Below the pieces are notes generated by a model, which saw only the letters and a list, made by a program, of their open reading frames with translations, had not been told where the DNA came from and did no database searches. A program made the translations under genes and the position numbers. This document shows, piece after piece, positions 11,511-23,346 of a DNA stretch of 64,000 bases (positions are counted from its first letter, which is position 1; each line of letters begins with the position of its first letter). Source of the DNA: Rhipicephalus microplus (Eukaryota; Arthropoda; Arachnida; Ixodida; Ixodidae); contig NC_134701.1 of NCBI RefSeq assembly GCF_043290135.1, forward strand, positions 61,376,502 to 61,440,501, read 5' to 3'.

Positions 11511-12550
11511 ATGGACTTACGGGAGGTGCAGAAGTCAGACTTGTTGCTGTTGTGTGAGGAATTGGGGATCGATACAAAGGGTTTGGCACGAAAAGCCATA
11601 CTCATAAAAGCGATTAATGATTTGGGGGCTGATGATGAGGAACTAAGTGAAGAATGGGACCTCATCATTGAAAGAAAGTTAGGAGCAGCTCAGATGAATA
11701 GAAAGGGAGAGGACGAAAAACTAGACCTCGAGTTGGAGTTTTTCAAACAAGATAACGAGTTGAGTAAGAGGTTGGGACCCCAGCGAGGAGCACTTCTCGA
11801 CAGCGATGCAGAGTTCGAGATGTCTAAGTACATGCAACCATATGAGGTATCATGGGACATGGGCCTGTATCTTAGACTCTTTGAACGAAAGTGTAGTCAA
11901 CTGGAGTGTGAGCGAGACCCCTGGTCTCAAGCTACGCACGGTTCTGCCCTGCGAGGCAGCGGATGTTGTTGCGTGACTCGGCGAGCAGCACGCGAACAAC
12001 TACGAAGTGTTGAAAGTAGAGCTAAGCAGGAGATTTAGAAGTTCTGTTAGCCAAAAGAAAAAAAAGACTCGCACCGGAGTCTGAAAGTGAAGCACGTCAC
12101 AAAGCGCTGGAAGTTGAGGCACGTCATGAAGCGCTAGAAAGAGAGATCGCGCCAGAGAAGGGCATGCGTATTCTAGAACCCATCAAGGTAGAGAAAGCTG
12201 AGAACGAGGCCGGTCTGGAGGTAGGGACGATGTCGGAAGACCCTCCTTGCGTAGATGAGGAAGGTTCCAGCAGCCCTAATGGGCCCAGTAAGAGGCTGGA
12301 GACCTTCTTCGTGCCTCAAGAGGACGTTTTGACATCGTCAAATGTGGGCATGGTTAGCGAAGTGGCTGATGAGAGCAACAACGCTACGCTTCGGCAGTGC
12401 AGGGTTAATACCGAGCTGGTTTGCAAACATCGCAGAAAAAGAAGAAAGCGGAAGCGTTCGGCACTGCCTAAGCCTAGGACAAGTCCCACCTCGTCGCCAG
12501 AAAGACGAAGGGGTAGGCATTCAATCAGTTTTGGGAATCGTCAATGGTGA
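11511..12550 (+). pseudogene. Gypsy gag remnant
   Basis: Capsid-region polyprotein of the LTR element. It starts at ATG 11511 (MDLREVQKSDLLLLCEELGI), a SAP-like N-terminal helix pair seen in gag of tick Gypsy elements, followed by an acidic charged stretch and MQPYEVSWDMGLYLRLFERKC, the start of the capsid-like domain. A frameshift near 11930 moves the LPCEAADVVA part into another frame; the text then resumes at 12110-12550 as a charged, low-complexity region (EARHEALEREIAPEKG ... RRKRRKRKRS). No CCHC knuckle can be seen. It is non-functional. The family assignment rests on my recognition of the N-terminus and position after a PBS. Confidence 0.6.
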
Positions 12551-13584
12551 CGTTCAGAGAGGTACAAGTGGCGAGCCAGGTGTGGAGGGGGGAAACGAGG
12601 TGCGTTACCCCAACGAAAAGCGCGGTTCGTTCGACGACTTCGGGAAAGCGGCCTTGCCCGATGGGTCAAAGTCGAAAGCACAGAGTGGCTAAAAACCGCG
12701 TCGGGGCGAGCACAAAGAGACAATGTCCGCTGTCTCCCTCCTGCTTCTGGCGCACCTGTCAAATCCCTGAGAGCCGGCCGAAGGGTCGAATGAGGTATGA
12801 CAGCAGGACACCACGTAGTGTTTATGCGTTGTGCAGCTCTCTGGCGTGCTCGAAAACCCCCGGGACCGTGACCCCATCGTGTGCGATTAAAAGCACCATA
12901 AGAAGAGGGTTCACGGTCAGTTTGTGTAACTGTTGCCCGGGCGTATTAAATATGGTTAGTCAGTGTTGTATCAGAGATGCATATTTGCCAGTTTAATTTT
13001 TGTAAGTTACGTGATGCGGTGTAAATTTTTCAGAAGGAAAACCGCCGAGCCAAAGGCTGAAGGTTAGTAAAAGTGTTTTAATCATTACGGCGAATATGTG
13101 CAGAAGGTGAAAACTGAAAAATTGCGTTACTTTTATAGTATTTCTAAATGTTATTAGTGCCGTGTCTTTTGCGATGCTGCAGAAATAAGAATAATTGAAC
13201 GCTTAGGAGAGCCCAGTGAGTTTTACTCAGAGGCATTAGCAAAGGCAGTTTGCTTTAACCAAACGAACCTTCTAGAAAGCAGTGTTTGTCTCTATGTTTT
13301 GTTGGTTTTCTTTGAAAACGATTGATCAAGTATTCATATGAGCGGAACAGTAAGCTTTTTCTGATGTTGAGCGAACGAAGAGTATTTTGGCCACAGCGTA
13401 GGCCAATGTTTCTGAAAAGCTAGATAGCTTAGTGTCTCAGCAGTAGAAGATTATTGGCGGCCGTAGAAAAATACAGACGTTAGTGCAGTTGTAGCGCTCC
13501 CTGAATCCGAGTTTGTTCAGCGTTCGCGTACTTGACCGATGCTCTCAGCGAGACAGAACCGATGAAAGTGGTCAGCAATAAAAA
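12551..13584 (+). other. Degraded interior of the Gypsy element
   Basis: It lies between the gag remnant and the RNase H remnant. Protease and reverse transcriptase should be here, but I recognise neither; the interval is too short (about 1 kb) for them, so an internal deletion is likely. Short open frames at 12544-12996 have no visible domain. Confidence 0.4.
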
Positions 13585-13925
13585 GTAAATTGAGGCCTTG
13601 GTTTCGTATCATGTCAAGACGACAGTGGTAACGAGGAAATACGCGCTCTACTTGAGCCAAAATTTGGACTCTCGTGAGATAACGTACTGCGCTTCAGGAA
13701 AGGAGTGCGCTTGCGTTGTGTAGGCCATTCGGCAGTTGCAGTGTTATCTCCGAGGTACTAAATTTAAAGTACAGACAGACCAATTTCTCCTTACTTGGTT
13801 GCAAACCGTGACATCGAGGAACAGTCGCCTTGTGAAGTGCAGCGTGATTCTTCAAAAATATCATTTTGGCATTAGGTAAAGGGCAAATTGAATGGAAACG
13901 CTGACGCACTCCGTCACTACTTCTA
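13585..13925 (+). pseudogene. Gypsy RNase H remnant
   Basis: In one frame with four stops the text reads YALYLSQNLDSREITYCASG, then KECACVV, AIRQLQCYLRGTKFKVQTD, LTWLQTVTSRNSRL and KYHFGIR. This is the RNase H domain that follows reverse transcriptase in Ty3/Gypsy pol (YLSR..REI.YSA.EKE....V.AI....YL.G..F.V.TDH..L.WL motif string). A tryptophan position reads TAG. The downstream integrase is missing; sequence runs straight toward LTR 2. Confidence 0.75.
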
Positions 13926-14348
13926 ATCTATCCAGGGGTGCTCTTGATGTATCAAAATTGATATTTTAGTTTTTTTTTCGTGCAACTTATTATGTGAAAT
14001 TTGTAAGGTAGCATGTCTGGTTTCTCAGCCCAAATGAGTCCTCAGAGTTCTGAGTGTGAGTTTTTGTTAAATCTAGTAATTAAAATTGGTTTGATATCCC
14101 TGTTTTGGCTTGGTTTGTTCGAAGGGGGCCCAGTGCTTGCTTGTGCATGTGGTCGAGTTCCAGACAGAGTGTCGAAGATTTCGGCAATTACCCAGACCAT
14201 GCAACAAGCGAAGGCGAGTTCTTGACATTCCACTACGGACTCTTGCATCGTCCCTGCGAGCAGCAGCAGTGACTGCGGCCCTCCGTGACTCATCTGGCGA
14301 GGGGGAAGCTGTTATAAACGTCGTCAGTAGGCGCCATGCTGTCGCTGA
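13926..14348 (+). other. Sequence between RNase H remnant and recognised LTR 2
   Basis: No coding region. A purine run GAAGGGGGCCC near 14129 could be part of a polypurine tract. The segment 14275-14348 (CTCATCTGGCGAGGGGGAAG and following) probably already belongs to LTR 2, because the first LTR copy is truncated at its left edge and cannot define the border. Confidence 0.4.
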
Positions 14349-15057
14349 GAAGCGTAGCCGGGCAGCGCTCTCACGCCTGGAACCCCAGTTCTCTCGGAAC
14401 CGGCGTCCAGAGCTGACGGGGGAGTGGCGCTTTTTTATTCCTCAAACAAGTAGCCGACTGGCCGGCTGCCTATGCCCGCCAGGTATTGCCCTGCTAGCCG
14501 GAGGATGAGACGTCGTGTCGCCACGACGCCGTAAGCCGTTCCAGAGAGGACAACAAAGACAGCATCTTCCTTGGAAGAAACCGCGGCCGCCGCCACACAT
14601 TGTCCTGCTAATTGAGTGGACAGATCGGCGGACCGTTTGATGTATGCTGTCGGGCGGTTGGGACCCCTCGACCAGCGGCACATACACGACGAGGAAGAGC
14701 CCCTCTGGCGCCACCTTGCAGTGCAGTGATCACGACTCAATATTGGATGTTCACGGGGCCGTGCATGCTCGTACCCCTCGCCTGTTGTGTGTGTGTGATT
14801 GGTGTTCTACTCAAGAAGGAGAATCCCGACAGGGCTTATAACGACGCCGCAGAGTGCGGGACGTCGCTCTGAACCATGTAACGGTTCAACCACCACGCTC
14901 GTGATTTGTGTGACTGCTAATGTTTATATGCTGTAAGTAAGTGTAAGTAGTGCCATAAACATGTTTGTTTTTCGTATCCCCACCTTGTCAGCGTTCGTTT
15001 CCTCAACTCGAAGCTACACCAGTCTGATAAAGACCGGGTAGACTCCGGTCCGCAACA
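14349..15057 (+). mobile_element. Gypsy LTR 2
   Basis: This LTR matches the two halves of LTR 1 (5402-5895 and 10931-11109) and carries the uninterrupted version of the site hit by LINE A near 14870. It ends in CA at 15057. Unlike a normal 3' LTR it is followed by a primer-binding site, so it may be the 5' LTR of a second, truncated copy joined in tandem. Confidence 0.75.
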
Positions 15058-15059
15058 AC

Positions 15060-15140
15060 TGGTGGCAGCGGCGGGATCCACAACAACTGGTTGGCAGCGG
15101 TGGGACACGACTCAGCACTGGGATCCACAACACGACACAC
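15060..15140 (+). promoter_or_regulatory. Second tRNA-Leu-type primer-binding site and leader fragment
   Basis: TGGTGGCAGCGGCGGGAT at 15060-15077 is a better PBS than the one after LTR 1; it is repeated once at about 15083 (TGGTTGGCAGCGGTGGGA). Homology with the leader after LTR 1 continues through ACGACTCAGCACTGGGATCC and stops near 15138. Confidence 0.65.
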
Positions 15141-15719
15141 AAGAATATCAACTTCGCGCTTGAAAATGAACGTAATTGATGCTACGTGCGTGACTTGGTG
15201 CATGTTAGTATCACTAGAATATATTTTTTTTTCTTTTTTTATAGTATTGTGTATTTTCTTGTTTATCTCTTGAAGATTCTCTATTTATTTATTATCATGG
15301 TCAATGTTTTCCTAAGGTTGGATTGAGTCGTATGCATGTATTTTCTTCTGTTTGCACGGCCCGGCATCGTGTGCAACCACCGAACCGCCTGAAATTGAAC
15401 TCAAATCATGTGTGCGATGCGAAGCAGCGGAAATTCTTTACCTTTACCTTTTTGTTTGGTCGCTTTTCCAGGCGGCCCATGTATCTACCCCTCGTGACAA
15501 TTCACCGAACCCTCACCCGCTTCTGGCGGCTCTCCGTCCTTTCTTTTGTGATCCCTGGCAAACATTCCGGGAAAGCAGTAGTGACTTCCGCTTCGCTCGT
15601 TAGTTCTTTTTCAGCAATTTTTGCTGCGTTTAAATTTTTATTTCTTCATGGCCTGTAAGCTGGTAGGGCAGCCTTCTAGTATACGAGAAGTGCTGTTTCA
15701 CTTACGTCCATTATGGAAG
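15141..15719. other. No recognisable gene
   Basis: This is T-rich sequence followed by a mixed stretch with frames up to 111 codons (15323-15658) that show no domain. Nothing further can be said. Confidence 0.35.
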
Positions 15720-16308
15720 ATGGATAGACGCAGGGCATGGTACGTAACACAGACTAGTGGAGAGAACAACAACACAAGCGCACACTCGCAAGTGAAAGTT
15801 TATTGAAAGTGCAACACATTTAGAGCTTAAAAAATTGTTACATGATACAAGTTTTCTAACCTAAAAACAAAATAAACTCTTTTTATTCTGTTGGAAAGTC
15901 ATCACAATATCATCAAGGTACATGCGCCTAAACAAAAAGTATAAGCAAATGTATACATAAGTGGATGTTATTAACAAAAAAGATTAGTGAAGTGATTTTA
16001 CAAGTGACAAGTACTCTTTCTCTAAAACGGCAATGTAGGGGGGGGGGGGGCTAACACATCTTTTGCCGCATCTCTTAGTGTGAAATGATTCCAGAATTTT
16101 GTGGTTGGTCTTATCGCTGTACACGGATAGGACAGTCGTGTCTACAGAAAACGGTGAACAGCCGCACCCAATTGAATGCTGCGCCAAGTGGGCACCGTTC
16201 TTTGGGGTCACTGCTCAGTAATGCTCCTGTAAACTAATATTTAAACAACGGCCGGTTTGGCCCATGTATGCACGGCCGCATGGCAGTGTAATCAGTATAT
16301 AACTTCTA
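15720..16308 (-). pseudogene. Penelope-like element, C-terminal GIY-YIG endonuclease and 3' end
   Basis: On the minus strand, from about 16300 downward: LITLPCGRAYMGQTGRCLN then LQEHY, a stop, NGAHLAQHSIGCGCSPF and KILESFHTKRCGKRCVS ... LEKEYLSL. The C-G-x-x-Y-x-G-Q-T-G-R-C-x-N string and the H...GC.C spacing are those of the GIY-YIG nuclease of Penelope-like elements. A stop near 16215 breaks it. The 15720-15980 part, with CGCACTCGCAAGTGAAAGTTTATT-like text split across 15780-15805, is probably the 3' region. The upstream RT is missing: the fold-back element starts at 16309. Confidence 0.65.
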
Positions 16309-17125
16309 CAGGGTGTCCCAGGAAATTTTAGCCAGACTAAAAATATGCCGGCACACGCGATTAAGACGCGACCAAATGCATGTTGCTCACTGTTGCCTGT
16401 AGTAAGTCAGACTATTTCTTCTGTTCTCAATTATTGTTTAAATAAATCTGTTTAATTAACTAACATTTGATGGAACGAAGGTGAATAATGAATTTCAATA
16501 AGAAAGCTGTAGATCAGTTTTCAAAACGTGTAAATAGATAGTTTTGAACATTATATCTGGTAAGTATTAGTGCTTTTTTGCCAATTAAAAATGCCCGCGA
16601 AATACGAAAATGAATACCCTGTGACAGACCCGCTCGTGCGTCAGTGCGCACAATGATTATAGTGCTCCCTAACGTTCCGCGTACTGACGACACTCTTCCC
16701 TCGGACCGGTTTATGACAGCGATAAGCAGTCAGAGCGATTATGGTTTTTGTGGCCGATAGTAAAACGTGTTCATCGTAAAGCCACCACCATCGTTGCGGC
16801 CCTGCCGGGATAGCACAGTGGGCAAATGCTGTGTTCATTCGTACGCGTAACGTTAGGGAGCACTGGAATCATTGTGTGCGCTAGCGCACGAGTGAATTTG
16901 TCACGTGCTATTTTTTGTAATTCGCGGACATTTGTAATTAGCAGAAAAAACTAATATCTAACAGATATAAAGTTCAAAACTATCTTATCGGACGTTTTGC
17001 AAACCGATATGCAACTTTCTCATATAACTTTTATCTATCTTCGTTTCTTGAAAAGTTATTCAACTAAACATATCTAATTAAACAATATTTGAGAACACAA
17101 AAAATAACAAATTCTGGTAAGAGTA
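16309..17125. mobile_element. Fold-back (long inverted repeat) DNA element
   Basis: Starts CAGGGTGTCCCA, a terminus typical of mariner-like elements. Left and right arms are inverted copies: AGATAGTTTTGAACATTATA (16538) pairs with the complement of TATAAAGTTCAAAACTATCT (16967); GTGCTCCCTAACGTT (16662) pairs with AACGTTAGGGAGCAC (16848). The arms run for about 380 bp each around a centre near 16755. The right outer end lacks the CACCCTG terminus, so the copy is truncated. No transposase is encoded. Confidence 0.65.
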
Positions 17126-20115
17126 TATAAGAACTTACCGGTTCCGCAAGGTCCTGCTCTTTGAGGAAAAAAAAAAATACAAGGGCCTTTGACTGCTGGT
17201 GTTACTTCTGTGACCAAAATTATGTCGATCGAACCTCAGTGACCCCAGCTGCGAAAACTATTGCGCTAAGATTCATTTCGGTAATATACAACATTTTCCA
17301 CCTTATATTTGTTTATGTGATGTCTGTTTTAAAAGTGAGCTGATGAAGAGACATATTCGCAGATTTGTCTGATGCCCATTTTTGGTGAGTGTCCTAGAAT
17401 ACACACTCGAGCGAAAAGTGCATACGGTGATCGCTACCTGTGCATGCGTCTTCTTTGAGTCTGCAGTCTTTCTGCAGACTCAATCAGTCTTTCTGCAGTC
17501 TACTTCAATCTATCAGCCACTCTTATGATGTATTCAATGCACTAAACTTCTGTCTCCTCCCTCTTTAATGCGTCTCATCCCAACTTGAAGTAATCGACTA
17601 CTTTCAATAGTGCTCAATCTGCTTACATTTTGCATGACATTACTATCTGAATACTTTATTTAAGAAGAATGCAAAAGCAAAAAAAAAATATCTTTATTCA
17701 TGTCCTAACCAGGTACGCAATGCTTTGGATGGATGAGCTTTTCCTTGTGCACAAAAACCGAATTATAAACTTCCTGCGAACTGCTCCAATCGGCCACATA
17801 TCCTCTCTGTTTCTGAGGCTTCACTCAATATTTAGGCATAACACTCGAACGTTGAGATCATGCATAAATAAAGTGAAGAATGAAGACGTCATCGCACTTT
17901 TGAGTGATGCGGTCTGAAACATCTCACGAATTCAGGCCTGTTCGAAGTGGTGAAACTTGGGAGCGCCAAATATCGAGCAGGACTAACTGTGTCAAACTTG
18001 TGAAAAGAGTGATACTTGTCACAAAGTCAAAGTAACACAATAAATATATCGGCATACATTGTTAAGAGTATTGCTTGAGTTCTTCCGTGAGCGAAATGTC
18101 GTCGTCACATTAGGCGCCAGCGAGCTCTTTGAACTCTTTACCTCTCAATCTTGACGTGGTGGTTAAATAATTGATTTTGTATCATCGACTCTAGGAACAT
18201 AACTAGTCTGTATTGCGTACGTCCGGTGGCCAGAAAGCTTCAAGTGTCTTCTAAAGCCTGACGAGGAGGTAAGTCAGGAATATTTGCTTCAGCAGTGAAC
18301 TTGAACTTACACATTCTTTGTCGATGATGTTATTACGTAGTTAAGAAACTCGGAGGATGACATATCCCTTCTACCAAAGTCTGAAGAGCGCAGAAAATTT
18401 GCTTCCGTAAGATTAACTGAAATTTGGCTTGAAGTTAGAGGAAACGTGTGATGTCTATCTTAAATTTACACAAGCTCTAATTTACATATCACTTCAAATA
18501 CCATCTGCATAGGAATAACTAGTGGCTTTGTAGACCTCAGACACGTCGCAGTCGATATCAATGACGTCAGTAAATCAACTAACTGGCGCCTAATTCAATA
18601 TCGGTTATCGGGAAGAAAGTTAAGAATTCTGAGGTAACTAACGTCTATGCACGGACCTCCACCATGGCGTGTTTTCGAAGCGAAAGGCAGTGCTGGCTAC
18701 CGAACTATATACATATATAAACATATATTAGTATACACTGTAGAGACAAGTTGCTATTATCTGCCAAAACTTTAGCATTGTGTCTACCCTCAAACTCTTG
18801 TTGGAGGTGTCACGTGGTAAAATCATGGTAAGGTTACAACACACGTCATGATTGGAACGGCAGAAAAATTTCGAACACCTGCGTACACTTAACAATAACT
18901 GAAATAACGCTTCACCATCCATCAAAATATGGCCGTCATGTTCGCAAACAGAACCCATGTCATCATGTGTGGCAGCGCTAGAATTCTCATTCAAGTTAAG
19001 CATGTTCAGTCATTCTTCCAAGACATGTGAAATTATTTACGGGTTATAACGGGGTACGCGTGATCCATAACGCTTTAATGTATTGTAGTCTCGTTCCTGT
19101 GCCACCTCTGTGGTTCCTGTGTTACCTTTGACTGGGAATGGTTAGTGGTACAAGGTTTTAGTGGCGTTCTGCGCCGCTAGTTTTCCTTTCCACGCACATT
19201 TTTATTTTGAAATTATACCGTTGACACTTTTTCAAGCTGCAACACATAACATGTGAGTGATTCTCTCCCCCGCTGTATCCCGCAATTATCATATCAAGGC
19301 CCTTCGTGTGCACTCCGCAACATGTCTTCGTTAATATAGTGGCCTGTCACGCAAAATACCAGGCATTGATTCCTGGTGAGGACCGTATCGTATCACTATC
19401 AGATTGCATATACTGCATGTGACGTCATTACGATGGTGCTATAAAAACATGAGCGCATATAAAATCCAGGGCAGTGTTTTCGATGCGAAGCAGCTCTTAA
19501 ACTAGGCTGTGTAAGGCTACGAACACAGTGGTGGCGCGGCAGCCTCCCGCGCGCCGCGCGCCACTAGCGAAACGCCACTTTTGGCTCGTTTTGTCGCCCA
19601 GCGGGAAGGATTTTTTCCCGCCGACTGCATCGCTCCTTGCACAATTTCTGCCGCTGCCACCAAAGCAAAGCGCCAATCATGGACGTGCGTGGTAGTCGCC
19701 ATATAGCAACGCATAGGGCTCGTTTTTTTTTCTTTTTTTCTCACGCCGTCATTTTTTTCCTTGACATCGTTTTTCGAACAGTCAGCGATCGAAAGGCGAC
19801 ATGATCTCTCTTCGCACGAAAAAACAGTGAAGGCCTAATTGACCTTCTTGCATGGTAGGGGCCTACTGAATAGGCTATAGCATCCCCGCTCTCTTTTTTT
19901 TTTTCGTTTCGCACGTCTATTTTGCTCTTCGCTTTCTTTCTCATCTTAAGTCCCCTTTGCCTTAGTGCAGGGTAGCAAACCGAATGCCATAACTTATGGT
20001 TAATCTTCTTGCCTTTCTCTTAACTTATTTTCTCTCTTTCTCTCTCTCTCTGTCTAAATGTGAGAGCGTCAATCAGCGATGCCTGTTGCCATGCGGCGAG
20101 TGTAGCACACTCATT
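17126..20115. other. Long stretch without recognisable gene
   Basis: About 3 kb. I note a perfect 10-bp hairpin at 17457-17481 (GAGTCTGCAG / CTGCAGACTC), an 82-codon frame at 17669-17917 with no recognised domain, a GC-rich patch at 19515-19620 and a CT-rich run at 20030-20055. None gives a supported gene. Host intergenic DNA or old repeats are equally possible. Confidence 0.35.
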
Positions 20116-20125
20116 TTTTGCTTAG

Positions 20126-20231
20126 AGTGTCTTGTATCAGTCTCGCGATACGTGTCGCGAGACGAGTATCTGTAGCCGTACTTCCGTTACATTCGCTAAT
20201 ATACCACGTCTACCTTAAGATACAAGACACT
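20126..20231. repeat. 13-bp inverted repeat enclosing a 9-bp hairpin
   Basis: AGTGTCTTGTATC at 20126-20138 is matched by GATACAAGACACT at 20219-20231. Inside, GTCTCGCGA (20140-20148) and TCGCGAGAC (20155-20163) form a perfect stem with a 6-nt loop. It may be a very small transposon remnant or a structural part of a larger repeat. Confidence 0.6.
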
Positions 20232-20294
20232 GCAGTAGCAATGCTACTGTTCAAGTAGTATTGAAACCTCGGCAAGTTCGTAATGATTTATAGC

Positions 20295-20401
20295 TGGTCG
20301 AGGTAAACAGCACAAAAAACAGACTTAAGGACAGATGGCACTCATCTTGTATCCTTCCTTTACTCTGTCTCCGTTTTTTTTTGCGCTGTTTACCTCGACC
20401 A
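20295..20401. repeat. 17-bp perfect inverted repeat, 107 bp overall
   Basis: TGGTCGAGGTAAACAGC at 20295-20311 and its exact complement GCTGTTTACCTCGACCA at 20385-20401, each followed inward by an A- or T-rich run. It lies 64 bp downstream of the previous inverted repeat and may be part of the same element. Confidence 0.65.
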
Positions 20402-20749
20402 GGTACAGTTTGAAACATTTTTCGATGACGGCACTCCGCTTCTCAAGCTAGTATTGGTGCCACTAAGCAACCTAAGGGCAGTAAAATAATTTTATCTTAA
20501 TAAGGCTCATACATACACTTCTTCTCCAGGAGGACTCACGCGGAAAAAGATTGTCTGAGACTTCAAGTGAGCAAGCATGACGGCTCTGTTGTTACTGTCG
20601 GTTGCTTCTGAGGAGGAAATTTTTCAGTATCATGGTGACAGTGTTTATTTGTATTATATTAAAAATTAACTGTCTTTTCTATTGCCTCGCGGCACGGCAT
20701 CTCTTCCTATACCATATTAGAGTACTAAGTATTCTAAATCGTTGAACAC
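20402..20749. other. No recognisable gene
   Basis: Short stretch between the inverted repeats and the LINE fragment; no domain or repeat seen. Confidence 0.35.
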
Positions 20750-21875
20750 TTTTTGTACACACCAGCGTTTGTTACTAAAACTTTCAAAACTTAACTTACA
20801 TACTAACATCATCAAGTGGCTTGAAGAGTTTTTAACTAACCACTCTCAATCCGTCTGTGTTAATAGCCTTTGTCTAAACCCTTCCCAGTAACCCCAGGAG
20901 TCCTACAAGGTTCTGTTCTCGGTCCTATCTTATTCCTAATATATAATATTGTTTTACCATTGCATGCTTCCTGTAACATTCGCATGTTCGCTGACGATTG
21001 CCTAATCTACCGTGCAATTACTAACCATCAACCATTCCATCCTTGAGAGTGATCCTAAATATTTGGAGTATGACTCTCAACCCTACTAAATGTAAACTCC
21101 TGTCTTTCTCTCGTCGTCACAATCCCTCTCACTTTCACTACTGCGCTTCGAATTCATTGATAATGGTAATAGACTCGTCTAAATACCTAGGAGTCACCCT
21201 TTCTTCTAATTTATCATGGCGCACCCTTATGACTGGCATAGTTTCAGCATCGAACAAAACGCTCGGTTATCTTAAACGCCAACTCCGACTTGCCCCACCT
21301 CATGTTAAATTACTCGAAAATAAATCACCTATAGGACCAAGACTAGAATATTCATCTGCAATCTGGAACCCGCATCAAGCATATCTAATCACTGCATTGG
21401 AAGCCGTTCAAAACAGAGCCACTCGATGAATTCGTTTTTCATAGTCAAATAACAAAAGCATTTAACCCTTGAAAGCGGCATCTGGTCTATGAAGTTTCTC
21501 GTATCGCTCTCGGATTGCTAGTCTTACCCTTTATCATACGTTTTTCTATTCATCTCTCAATCACGAACCTAATAAAACAACCGCATCACGCATTTCCCAA
21601 CGCACCAATCATCCACTTCAAGTTGCTCACCCGCCATCGCATACTACTACATTTTCTGCTTCGTTGTTCTTCAGAACAGCTTCAGACTGGAACGGCCTAC
21701 CCTATGACATCGTCGAAACTGCCTCATCCTCTAATTTTGAAGAAAAATCACTGGTTATCTGCAATCCTAATTTAATCATCGCTGTTAAATTTTTTTTGTA
21801 ATTCCACCTCTTATGTCCCCCCCCCCTGAATGGGGCCCCTTAATGAAATAAAACTGAAACTGAACGAAACTGAAC
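20750..21875 (+). pseudogene. 5'-truncated LINE fragment I: RT catalytic core to C-terminus
   Basis: Reading across several frames: LLKLSKLNL..IIKWLEEFL, then TPGVLQGSVLGPILF, the catalytic MFADDCLIY near 20985-21010, then LNPTKCKLLSFSR, SSKYLGVTLSSNLSW, LGYLKRQLRLAPP, GPRLEYSSAIWNPHQ and LEAVQNRATR (21043-21429). These are the palm and thumb motifs of a CR1/L2-like reverse transcriptase. The start codon and endonuclease are absent, and several frameshifts and stops occur (one right after NRATR). The fragment ends in AATGAAATAAAACTGAAACT near 21845-21862, a 3' tail. Confidence 0.75.
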
Positions 21876-23160
21876 ACACAGAAGTCACAATTTGAATTGG
21901 GCAGGTACTTTAAATATTACTAGTTGAAATTACATGCGTACAAAGAATGTGCCAGAGCTCCAACTCTTTTGCAGATAGCACATTTACCTATCTCTTGTTG
22001 GCAATCGATACGTTCCTCGTCGGGGCCTCCAGGCTTAATCTGGTGGTCCCGGCGAGGCAGTCACCCACAGTGCGCTAGAGAGCGTCACGCAGGACCTGAA
22101 CAATGCTGTTCCAATCAACCATCCAATCATGCGTCACTTCGCCAGCGAGGGCAGGTAATGAAGGTGCACGCGTCCCTTTCGATGCAGTGCAGCAACATGT
22201 GTCAGCTGGTATGACCTCGGCAGAGACGAACGTACCAACGTCTTTTTGTTTCCTCAATTTTTTTCTCTATTTAGCTGTGTCAGAGCCATGATACTAGGGG
22301 GTGGCTGACGAGTCTCTTCTGTCACCGAATTGTTTCGCCATCGCAAACAGAGGCCGAAGTAAATGAATGAATGAATGAATGAATGAATGAATGAATGAAT
22401 GAATGAATGAATGAATGAATCTTGAACAAGGTTAAAGCAGCTAATTTCTGTCAGTCTAATCTGGCGACACGGCTAAGCTCCTTGTAGGGAACGGGAGATG
22501 GGGGTAAAAAGAATGGAGTAGAGATAAAGATGAGAGAGCACTCGCCCCACCAGAGGGAGAAGAAAAAAGAGAGACGAAATAGGAAAGAAGTGCGATAAGG
22601 TCGAAGAAGTCTGAGGACGGGGCGCCGATGGTGGAGAGCTGCACGACGTTAGGAGTTCCTGGACGACACAAGCGCTCAGCACGAAATCTATTAAGTGAAT
22701 CCTCCCAAAATGACACTCGACAGCATCGGCATTTCCAGTGCATGCTTCAGGTAAGGGACCCCCCCCCCCCTTTCAAGTGGTTTTGAACGATCACGTGAAT
22801 TTTGATACCACTCTCCTGCGCGGTTTTTCTACTATCAGTGTTAGCATAAGTGCTTTCTCAATCGTTCTTCTCTTGTAGCCCAGACACTACCTAGGGCTCA
22901 AGGGTTTTTTACATTTTTTGTCGTCTGGTGAATGCAATATGTCGTTTTTAAAGCGCAGCCAGAATACTTTTTCTGTTACTTTATTACTTTTGCCTGTCCT
23001 ATTTATTTCTGCCGGTGTTTAATATTACAATGATTTCACTCTTCTGCTAAGATGACTTGAGAATCAATAATGTGATTAGAGGGGCATAACTTTGGAATAA
23101 AGTTGTGTAGTGGGAAGACGAATAAAGAAGCATTCAGCTACATTGAAACACGAAATTGAA
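21876..23160. other. No recognisable gene; microsatellite inside
   Basis: Includes the (AATG)n tract at 22362-22420, a purine-rich stretch at 22490-22600 and a C10 run near 22750. Frames here show no domain. The 22440-22740 part has the look of a dispersed repeat but I cannot place it. Confidence 0.35.
22362..22420. repeat. (AATG)n microsatellite
   Basis: About 15 uninterrupted 4-bp units. In ticks and other arthropods such tracts often mark the 3' tail of a LINE or SINE, but no element was recognised beside it. Confidence 0.85.
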
Positions 23161-23346
23161 TGGAATGGAATGAAAAAAAACTTTATTTCAGTCCTGCAGG
23201 ACGCGCTTAGCGCGTAGCGGGCGTCTCCCACGTAGGTACCGACAGGGAGTACCTGGCGGCCGCTTCGTGGGCCTGCTGGACGACCCATTGCTGGTCGGCG
23301 AGAAATGAGCTGCTGAGGGACCTCTCCCACTTGCTTGAGGTACACT

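Noticed and set aside
17669..17917. 82-codon frame as a host gene
   Set aside because: No recognisable domain, no supporting splice or neighbour evidence.
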